From: an uncultured bacterium | GTDB taxonomy: Bacteria > UBP6 > UBA1177 > JAKLFG01 | Direction of reading: 5' to 3' | Length of the DNA stretch: 5,013 bases | Assembly: GCA_938048925.1 (NCBI GenBank) | Contig: CALITV010000128.1 | Span: forward strand, 1 to 5,013 | Shown here: piece after piece, positions 1-5,013 of the stretch | Numbering within the stretch: position 1 is the stretch's first letter | Layout: every line of letters begins with the position of its first letter | The notes under the pieces: model-generated | Seen by the model: only the letters and a program-made list of their open reading frames with translations | The model's database searches: none | What the model was told of the DNA's origin: nothing | Program-made: the position numbers and the translations under genes

Positions 1-147
1 TATCCACGCGATCTGTTTCCCCCGCTCGATGAGGCGCTCCACGGTCTTTGGTTTGAAGAAGGGGAAAACCCGTTTCCCGAAACGTGCAAGGATCGCATCG
101 AGGATGAAATAGAGAATAGTGAGAACGAGCAGTATCTTGAACGCCAC
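1..147 (-). CDS. N-terminal fragment of a membrane-anchored protein, possibly signal peptidase I
   Basis: The first 49 codons of a gene that runs off the low-coordinate edge. The start is a GTG at 147-145, chosen because a strong GGGGAGG lies 6 bases upstream. The visible protein opens with MAFKILLVLTILYFILDAIL, a hydrophobic stretch of roughly residues 3-20. A basic segment follows (ARFGKRVFPFFKPK, then ERLIERGKQIAWI). This fits an N-terminal membrane anchor followed by a positively charged cytoplasmic segment. Only 12 bases separate it from the lepA stop codon, so the two are almost certainly cotranscribed. In many bacteria the gene after lepA is lepB, whose product cleaves signal peptides and often has an N-terminal anchor, a charged loop and a second membrane segment before the catalytic Ser/Lys region. 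None of the catalytic motifs is in the window, so lepB is an inference from context. Another small membrane protein is possible. Confidence 0.72.
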   Translation of the reverse strand, partial: MAFKILLVLTILYFILDAILARFGKRVFPFFKPKTVERLIERGKQIAWI

Positions 148-153
148 GGCCAA

Positions 154-160
154 CCTCCCC
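154..160 (-). promoter_or_regulatory. Shine-Dalgarno site overlapping the lepA stop codon
   Basis: On the minus strand the sequence reads TAGGGGAGG. The last G of the lepA TAG stop is the first G of a GGGGAGG purine run, which lies 6 bases before the GTG start of the next gene. This site decides the GTG start at 147. It also implies that ribosomes ending lepA can feed directly into the downstream gene (translational coupling, inferred). Confidence 0.7.
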
Positions 161-1959
161 TACTCCGGTTCTTCGGCACCGAGCACCGCGAGGAACGCCT
201 CCTGCGGTATCTCGACCATGCCGAGTTGTTTCATCCGTTTCTTTCCCTCTTTCTGCTTTTCGAGCAGTTTGCGTTTGCGAGTGACATCGCCGCCGTAGCA
301 TTTTGCGAGAACATCTTTGCGAAATGCCTTGACCGTCTCGCGGGCGATTACTCGACTGCCGATCGCTGCCTGTATCGCCACTTCGTACATCTGGCGCGGT
401 ATCACCTTGCGCATCTTCTGGGTGAGCGCACGCCCTACCCGGTAGGCGGCCTCCTTGAAGACGATGACCGAAAGAGCGTCAACCGGCTCTCCGTTGATGA
501 GGATATCGAGTTTTACGAGATCCGAGGGGAGATACTCTCGAAATTCATAGTCCATCGAGGCGAATCCACGGCTCAGCGACTTCATCTTGTCGTGGAAATC
601 GTAGATTATCTCCGAAAGCGGCATCTCGTATTCTATCATGACGCGGTCAGGTGTCAGGTAACGGAGGTCGAGTTGGCGTCCCCGCCGATCTTGACAGAGT
701 TTGACCAGAGCACCGATGTAAGCGGACGGTGTGTGAATATCGAGTTTGACGAAGGGTTCTTCTATCCGTTCGATGTGTTGCGGCGGCGGCAACCGGTCGG
801 GGTTCTGGATGTAGAGTTCTTCTCCTTTGACGGTGATGACCTTGTAGGAGACCGACGGCGCGGTGGTGATAAGATCGAGATCGAATTCGCGTTCGAGCCG
901 TTCGCGCACGATATCGAGATGGAGCATGCCGAGAAAGCCGCACCGAAAACCAAATCCGAGCGCCGTGGAGTTCTCTGGTTCGTAGGAAAAACTGCTGTCG
1001 TTGAGCGCCAGTTTCTCCATCGCCGTTTTGAGTTCTTCGTAACGAGCCGACTCCACGGGAAATATACCGCAGAAGACCATCTGTTTCATTCGTTTGAATC
1101 CGGCAAGCGGCTCTGGCGCCCGGCGCGCGGCGAGTGTCACCGTATCGCCGATCCGCACATCCTTGATGTTCTTGATGCCGGCGGCAAGAATGCCGACCTG
1201 TCCCGTCGCAAGTGTCGAAACCTTGGTCAGAGAAGGCACCTCTCGGCTGATGTCAATGAGTTCATATTCCTTTTCCTCGTGCATGAGAAAGATATGGTCA
1301 CCTACCGTGAACGCGCCGTCGAAAACGCGCACGAGCAGCCGCACGCCGAGGTAGGGATCGAACCACGAATCGAAGATGAGCGCCCGCGTTTCGCCGGGAA
1401 GTCTCTCCTGCGGCGGAGGAAAGCGTTCGACGATCGCCGTCAAAAGATCGGGGACCCCCTGCCCTGTTTTCGCCGAAACGAGAAGGGCGTCAGAGGCGTC
1501 AAGACCGATGATCTCTTCGATCTCTTTTTTTACCCGATCTATCTCAGCGCTCGCGAGATCTATCTTGTTGATGACGGGAATAATCTCGAGGTTATGATCG
1601 AGCGCCATATAGACATTGGCGAGCGTTTGCGCCTCGACCCCTTGGGTGGCGTCCACTACGAGCAGTGCCCCTTCGCACGCCGACAAGGCACGACTTACTT
1701 CGTAGGCAAAATCAACATGGCCGGGGGTGTCTATGAGGTTAAGTTCGTACTTGTCGCCGTTGTAAGAATACGGAAGGGTTACGGCGCGTGCTTTGATGGT
1801 GATACCACGCTCCTTCTCGAGTTCCATGTCGTCGAGGAACTGGTCGCGTTTTTCGCGTTCCGATATGGCACCGGTCAGTTCGAGAAGCCGATCGGCAAGC
1901 GTTGATTTCCCGTGATCTATGTGAGCGATGATGCAGAAGTTGCGAATGTTTTTGGTCAT
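160..1959 (-). CDS. lepA: Elongation factor 4 (LepA), translational GTPase
   Basis: Complete 599-residue LepA, the usual length for the family. LepA binds ribosomes in the cytoplasm, hydrolyses GTP and is known as a back-translocase or initiation/biogenesis factor that matters most under ionic or other stress. All GTPase motifs are visible: P-loop AHIDHGKST (residues 12-20), switch I RGITIKA (51-57), DTPGH (77-81, with the catalytic-type His81), NKID (131-134) and SAK (162-164). EF-G-like domain II and domains III/V follow. The LepA-specific C-terminal domain ends in a basic helix, about residues 562-577 ([16 protein letters not shown]), then [14 protein letters not shown]. The ATG at 1959 gives MTKNIRNF, matching the conserved family N-terminus. 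No good Shine-Dalgarno lies at normal spacing: AGG directly abuts the ATG and a GGGGAAG run is about 20 bases upstream. The gene is cotranscribed with the downstream membrane-protein gene. Confidence 0.98.
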   Translation of the reverse strand: MTKNIRNFCIIAHIDHGKSTLADRLLELTGAISEREKRDQFLDDMELEKERGITIKARAVTLPYSYNGDKYELNLIDTPGHVDFAYEVSRALSACEGALLVVDATQGVEAQTLANVYMALDHNLEIIPVINKIDLASAEIDRVKKEIEEIIGLDASDALLVSAKTGQGVPDLLTAIVERFPPPQERLPGETRALIFDSWFDPYLGVRLLVRVFDGAFTVGDHIFLMHEEKEYELIDISREVPSLTKVSTLATGQVGILAAGIKNIKDVRIGDTVTLAARRAPEPLAGFKRMKQMVFCGIFPVESARYEELKTAMEKLALNDSSFSYEPENSTALGFGFRCGFLGMLHLDIVRERLEREFDLDLITTAPSVSYKVITVKGEELYIQNPDRLPPPQHIERIEEPFVKLDIHTPSAYIGALVKLCQDRRGRQLDLRYLTPDRVMIEYEMPLSEIIYDFHDKMKSLSRGFASMDYEFREYLPSDLVKLDILINGEPVDALSVIVFKEAAYRVGRALTQKMRKVIPRQMYEVAIQAAIGSRVIARETVKAFRKDVLAKCYGGDVTRKRKLLEKQKEGKKRMKQLGMVEIPQEAFLAVLGAEEPE

Positions 1960-2004
1960 CCTGTCAAAGCGCGGGTATCTTCCCCGTTCCGTTAGACCGC
2001 GGCG

Positions 2005-2032
2005 ACTATAGCACGAGAAGAGCGAAAAGCAA
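2005..2032 (-). promoter_or_regulatory. Candidate sigma-70-type promoter for lepA
   Basis: In the 114-base gap upstream of lepA (1960-2073), the minus strand holds TTGCTT (2032-2027), a 16-base spacer and TATAGT (2010-2005). The -10 box matches TATAAT at five of six bases, while the -35 box matches only its TTG. Initiation near position 1998 would give a leader of about 40 bases before the lepA ATG. The rest of the gap holds no other gene. No stem-loop followed by a T-run was found for the upstream gene, so read-through from the lipoprotein gene is possible. This is motif reading only. Confidence 0.5.
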
Positions 2033-2073
2033 CTAAATCATCGAGCAGAAATGCCGGAGAATGGATGTCTTTT

Positions 2074-4107
2074 TCACGATTCATCGAGCGATTTTACTAT
2101 GCCGGGCACGATGATGGTGACCCGCTGCTCGTCGAGCACTGCCCCGGAACCGGCATCTACAATGGAAATGATTGCAGTGAAAACTTGTGCGTGGTCGAGC
2201 GGTTCGGCACAGGTGTCGTTCTCGGCATGTACGGTAAAGGTGAGCGTCGAGCCGGCGACGAGCGGGTTCGAGGTGCCAGTCACGAAGTTCGTAAAACCGT
2301 TCTCGTCAGAGGCGCCGTTCAAGGAGGCCGGTGTCGCCGTCGGCGCACACTCGTCGCCGGGAGGCGGCAGGAACGCGAGCGCTTCGATCTTTTTCAGAAA
2401 ACAAGCGGTGTCCATGGTGCCGATCTCGCCGTCGTCGTCAGGGCGCGCATAGACATCGAAAGCGGCGTATTTGACGAGCGCGTCAATGCCGTTCACGATG
2501 GCGGTGTCAAGCCCGTTGCCGTTTTCGTCGACGGTATAAAGCAAGGTCGTTCTGCCGGCGCCGGCACATGCAGGAACCGTGGCGCCGGTTGCTTCCGAAA
2601 GGGCGAAGAGTTGTGGCTCGGCAGTCGCGTTGTCGCACCCCCCCATGGAAAAAACGCTGATCACCTTTATCCCCTTCCCCTGCAGCGCCGCGAGGGCGGT
2701 GGCCGCGTCGCTGCCCCGATCGTGGCTCGGCGCATCGGTGATGTGAACCGCTATCGGGATCGCCGCATAACGCCATCCGCCGTTCGTCGCGAGGTGGTAG
2801 AGCGAAAAACTTCCCGCCTCGGGACAGTCGCCTCCGAACTCGGCGGTAAGACCGTTTACCGCGAGTTGTGCTGCCATGATGTCGCTCGTTGGATCGCAGA
2901 TGATCAGGTTGGTCTCATCCTCGTCACGGAACTGGGCAACACCAAACGCGCTGTCGGTGACCCGCGCGCGGATCTGAGGTATGATGACGCTGGAGAGAGA
3001 ATGTTTGAGGTTGTAGATCTCTCCGTCCATCGAGCCGGTGGTGTCTATGTTGAAGAAAATGTCTGCCTTTTGCACCGACGGGGTGAAGGTGAGAATGTCG
3101 GTCTTCTCGGGCCCCTGATAAGGGAGTTCGAAATAAAAATCTATGCCGGGGATGTCGGTGACGCCGTGAGTCGGGTCACAGACCTTCGACCCCACTGCCC
3201 GTTCGGCGAGGTCGCTGAATCCGTCGCCGTCAACATCGTCCCAGACGCGTCCATCGCGCTGGAGATTGGGGCAGATGACCTCTTGGTCGTCGGGCAACCC
3301 GTCGCCGTCCGCATCGAGATCGAGAAAATCGTAGTGGCCGTCGCCGTCGGTGTCGGCCGGTTCGGTCGCATAGTCATGCGGCGCTTTACAATCGGGGTAT
3401 CCGTCAACATCGGTGTCGCGGAATATCTTCCCGTATTTCTCGATGCAATCGGGGATACCGTCAGCGTCGCTGTCGTGGTCGAGATAGTTCGGTATGGTAT
3501 CGCCGTCGGCGTCCTTCATTCCTTCGTATAAATCGAGTATCCCGTCATTGTCCGCATCGTCGTCGCGGTAGTCGGGGGTGCCGTCGCCGTCGCTGTCGAC
3601 CGGGCTTGTCGGATCGGATCCCGCTTCGAGTGAATCGGAGATGCCGTCATTGTCCGAATCGAGGTCCCGGTAGTCGGGAACACCGTCGCCGTCGGTGTCG
3701 CGGCAGGGCAGTTCGGGACATTCGACCGCATCGGGGATACCGTCACCATCCGAATCGAGATCGAGATAGTCGGGTATTCCGTCGTGGTCGGTGTCCACCG
3801 CGACCCCGTTCGGTTTCTCCACGCTGTCGGGGATGCCGTCGCCGTCGCTGTCGCCCGCGATCGGCGCATCGTCGTCAATAGCGGGCGCATCCTCGTCACT
3901 GGCGCTGTTTTCTTCGGAGAGATCGTCTTCGTCCTCACCGGCACCTTCCCCATTTTCTTTTTCGGGAAGACCCGCCTCGAGATCGCCAACGGTTTCCTCT
4001 CCGTCGGGCAATACGGTATGATCACCGCCGCTCGATACCTTCTTGTCTTCGCAGGAGGCTGTCCCCAGCAACAGAATCACAAGGAGGGCAAGCGTTGCTC
4101 GTTTCAT
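2074..4107 (-). CDS. Lipoprotein with thrombospondin type-3 repeats and an integrin-beta-like VWA domain
   Basis: A 677-residue predicted lipoprotein. The ATG at 4107 is chosen because it follows GAGGGGG by 6 bases and opens a lipoprotein signal peptide: [18 protein letters not shown], then Cys19. The lipobox TASC has Thr rather than the usual Leu/Val/Ile at -3. Glu20 and Asp21 follow the Cys, but sorting in this organism is unknown. Residues 20-85 are an acidic Glu/Asp/Gly linker. Residues 86-299 hold 13 DxDxDG-type calcium-binding motifs. Residues about 347-555 form a VWA domain with MIDAS residues D355, T357 and S359 (DTTGSM) and D458 (TDAP). The segment D427-C-P-E430 resembles the integrin beta metal-ligand segment. 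Residues 560-677 are a beta-rich C-terminal region of unknown fold. Thirteen further Cys residues, such as C130/C135 and C221/C240, suggest disulfides and an extracytoplasmic location. It probably forms an operon with the gene ending at 4127. An adhesive or scaffold role at the cell surface is inferred. Ligand and exact function are unknown. Confidence 0.93.
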   Translation of the reverse strand: MKRATLALLVILLLGTASCEDKKVSSGGDHTVLPDGEETVGDLEAGLPEKENGEGAGEDEDDLSEENSASDEDAPAIDDDAPIAGDSDGDGIPDSVEKPNGVAVDTDHDGIPDYLDLDSDGDGIPDAVECPELPCRDTDGDGVPDYRDLDSDNDGISDSLEAGSDPTSPVDSDGDGTPDYRDDDADNDGILDLYEGMKDADGDTIPNYLDHDSDADGIPDCIEKYGKIFRDTDVDGYPDCKAPHDYATEPADTDGDGHYDFLDLDADGDGLPDDQEVICPNLQRDGRVWDDVDGDGFSDLAERAVGSKVCDPTHGVTDIPGIDFYFELPYQGPEKTDILTFTPSVQKADIFFNIDTTGSMDGEIYNLKHSLSSVIIPQIRARVTDSAFGVAQFRDEDETNLIICDPTSDIMAAQLAVNGLTAEFGGDCPEAGSFSLYHLATNGGWRYAAIPIAVHITDAPSHDRGSDAATALAALQGKGIKVISVFSMGGCDNATAEPQLFALSEATGATVPACAGAGRTTLLYTVDENGNGLDTAIVNGIDALVKYAAFDVYARPDDDGEIGTMDTACFLKKIEALAFLPPPGDECAPTATPASLNGASDENGFTNFVTGTSNPLVAGSTLTFTVHAENDTCAEPLDHAQVFTAIISIVDAGSGAVLDEQRVTIIVPGIVKSLDES
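3211..3852 (-). repeat. Thrombospondin type-3-like calcium-binding repeat array (13 motifs)
   Basis: This stretch encodes residues 86-299 of the lipoprotein. DxDxDGxxD or near-consensus motifs begin at residues 86, 105, 118, 137, 150, 171, 184, 199, 212, 231, 252, 265 and 291. Many come in pairs joined by a YxD or YRD link (for example [14 protein letters not shown]). The paired units recur about every 28-34 residues, which matches the thrombospondin type-3 layout. The motif at 199 is degenerate (DADGDTIPN: Thr for Gly, Asn for the last Asp). Such Asp clusters bind calcium and stiffen the chain in known proteins. Here the array would be a calcium-dependent stalk between the membrane anchor and the VWA domain (inferred). 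Different copies use different synonymous codons for the same motif, so the array is old or under protein-level selection rather than freshly duplicated. Confidence 0.9.
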
Positions 4108-4113
4108 AGGAAT

Positions 4114-4120
4114 CCCCCTC
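4114..4120 (-). promoter_or_regulatory. Ribosome binding site of the lipoprotein gene
   Basis: GAGGGGG on the minus strand lies 6 bases before the ATG at 4107, inside the 19-base gap after the upstream stop codon. It fixes the lipoprotein start at 4107. An in-frame extension to 4293 would put 62 residues without signal-peptide character before the hydrophobic stretch and would overlap the upstream gene. Confidence 0.75.
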
Positions 4121-4126
4121 GTTAGG

Positions 4127-5013
4127 TTAGGGCAGCATAATGACCCGCCGCAACCACGCGTCGGCGAGGGTCGTCGGGTTGTAGTCCCAAATCCACATCG
4201 GTTCGTTGCCGGGCACCGCATCTTCATAGTACGGGAGGAACTCACAGGGACAACGAGAACAGCCGCACGCGGTGCTCGTCCACGGGTAGGCACCGAGGTT
4301 ACCCCACTTTTCGAGGGGGGTGGTCCCTTTTATCCCGGCCCTGATACCCGGCCCCCAGTTGCTGTCGTCGAACCACTTGTCACACCAACTGGCATTCGGC
4401 CCCTGCTGCACGGTTGGGAAGTACCGCCATTCGGTACCGAACCATTCGGGGTCGGCAGGTGTATAGGCAATGCCATCGGCGGGTGGCATGACGCCGTCGG
4501 TAATATAGAGGGCACCGTTGACCGTTATCGTCGCCATGAAGGCCGAGATAACCATGCCGGTGTCTATGCCATGGACCCCGACCGAATTCATGCCCGACTC
4601 CATAACGACCGTGTAGGTGTCGGCGCGGGTCCAGTTGCCGTAGTAGGCGCCCAATGGTAGCACCTTTTTGCCGTTCACACAGAGATCAACCAGTTGGTCA
4701 TCCACGGTGATGACGATAGTGGCGCGATATTCCTTCCGGTTGTCGCAGTCGTAGTCAACCCCTTCTTGGTGCACCGTCGAACCGGGGTAGATGTTGGAAT
4801 CGTTGTCGTCACAGTCTCCCATCCCATTTGGACAGACCGGCGTTTGGCCGTAGACGGGCATCGTGATATCGCACCATCCGTCGCCGTCATCGTCGCACCC
4901 CTCATCAATCGTCCCTTCACCGGTATTATCAACGCCGTCACATATCTCGATTGGCGGCACGGCATCGGTGTCGGGCAGTTCACCATCGCTGTCGAGCGCT
5001 TCGAGGATACACG
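4127..5013 (-). CDS. C-terminal part of an exported-looking protein with a MopE-like metal-binding motif
   Basis: The last 294 codons of a gene whose start lies beyond the window; the frame stays open to the edge. A GTG at 4960 could start translation but has no ribosome binding site and would cut into an acidic lead-in ([11 protein letters not shown]), so it is not used. Visible residues 22-90 match the MopE-type putative metal-binding motif: [36 protein letters not shown] and VDYDCDN. The usual DNDCDG step reads DNTGEG, so one Cys is lost. Residues about 95-170 look like a beta-sandwich of the galactose-binding type ([27 protein letters not shown]). Residues 190-294 are rich in Trp, Gly and Pro, with FDDSNW, a CGCSRCPC cluster (249-256) and WIWDYN near the end. 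The stop is 19 bases before the lipoprotein start, so the two genes are probably cotranscribed. An extracellular metal- and possibly carbohydrate-binding role is inferred. The exact function is not recognised. Confidence 0.87.
   Translation of the reverse strand, partial: CILEALDSDGELPDTDAVPPIEICDGVDNTGEGTIDEGCDDDGDGWCDITMPVYGQTPVCPNGMGDCDDNDSNIYPGSTVHQEGVDYDCDNRKEYRATIVITVDDQLVDLCVNGKKVLPLGAYYGNWTRADTYTVVMESGMNSVGVHGIDTGMVISAFMATITVNGALYITDGVMPPADGIAYTPADPEWFGTEWRYFPTVQQGPNASWCDKWFDDSNWGPGIRAGIKGTTPLEKWGNLGAYPWTSTACGCSRCPCEFLPYYEDAVPGNEPMWIWDYNPTTLADAWLRRVIMLP

Noticed and set aside
226..1905. Long plus-strand open frame (559 codons) opposite lepA
   Set aside because: It is antisense to a clearly conserved lepA, has no recognisable domain, and such frames arise commonly opposite GC-biased genes.
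1971..2004. CGCGG/CCGCG pairing in the lepA leader, considered as a terminator
   Set aside because: The stem is short with a long loop and no T-run follows on the minus strand.
2038..2089. Nine-base direct repeat TCATCGAGC at 2038-2046 and 2081-2089
   Set aside because: It is too short and isolated to call an attachment or target site. One copy is inside the lipoprotein coding end, so chance is likely.
2065..3531. Long plus-strand open frame (488 codons) opposite the lipoprotein gene
   Set aside because: Its Val/Ala/Arg-rich product is the reverse reading of the Asp-rich repeat codons (GAC read as GTC). It has no signal, domain or ribosome binding site.
3211..3852. Repeated GCCGTCGCCGTC-like DNA, considered as a CRISPR or tandem DNA repeat
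   Set aside because: The periodicity comes from Asp-Gly codons. Units differ in synonymous bases and there are no constant repeats separated by unique spacers.
4108..4293. Upstream in-frame extension of the lipoprotein gene
   Set aside because: It overlaps the preceding gene, encodes an Arg/Pro-rich stretch unlike a signal peptide, and the ATG at 4107 has a good ribosome binding site plus a lipoprotein signal.
4043..4660. Plus-strand open frame of 205 codons
   Set aside because: It is a shadow over two well-supported minus-strand genes, with no family resemblance.

Overview
The window suggests a Gram-negative bacterium with fairly high G+C, possibly a member of the Myxococcota or another lineage once grouped in the Deltaproteobacteria. 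The reasons are a typical bacterial LepA and two neighbouring extracytoplasmic proteins carrying thrombospondin type-3 calcium-binding repeats and a MopE-like Asp/Cys motif, a combination common in those groups. This placement is inferred from protein style and no phylogeny was run.

All supported genes lie on the minus strand, so transcription runs from high to low coordinates. (1) 5013-4127: the 3' part of a gene for an exported-looking protein with a MopE-type metal-binding motif and a Trp/Gly-rich beta-type C-terminal region. Its start is outside the window. (2) 4107-2074: a 677-residue predicted lipoprotein. It has a lipobox, an acidic linker, 13 DxDxDG-type calcium-binding motifs, a von Willebrand A (VWA) domain with an integrin-beta-like metal-site pattern, and a beta-rich C-terminal region. 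Only 19 bases separate genes 1 and 2, and gene 2 has its own strong ribosome binding site, so they probably form an operon. (3) 2073-1960: a 114-base gap with a plausible sigma-70-type promoter and no convincing terminator. (4) 1959-160: lepA (elongation factor 4), complete at 599 residues. (5) 147-1: the first 49 codons of a membrane-anchored protein, tightly coupled to lepA. Its position and layout fit signal peptidase I (lepB), but the catalytic region is outside the window.

The window therefore joins an accessory cell-surface pair (metal-dependent modules, probable adhesion or scaffold proteins) to a housekeeping translation/secretion pair. The most interesting item is the VWA domain of the lipoprotein. 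Its metal-site residues line up with those of the animal integrin beta I-like domain, including an integrin-type D-x-P-E segment, and it sits behind a long calcium-binding repeat stalk.
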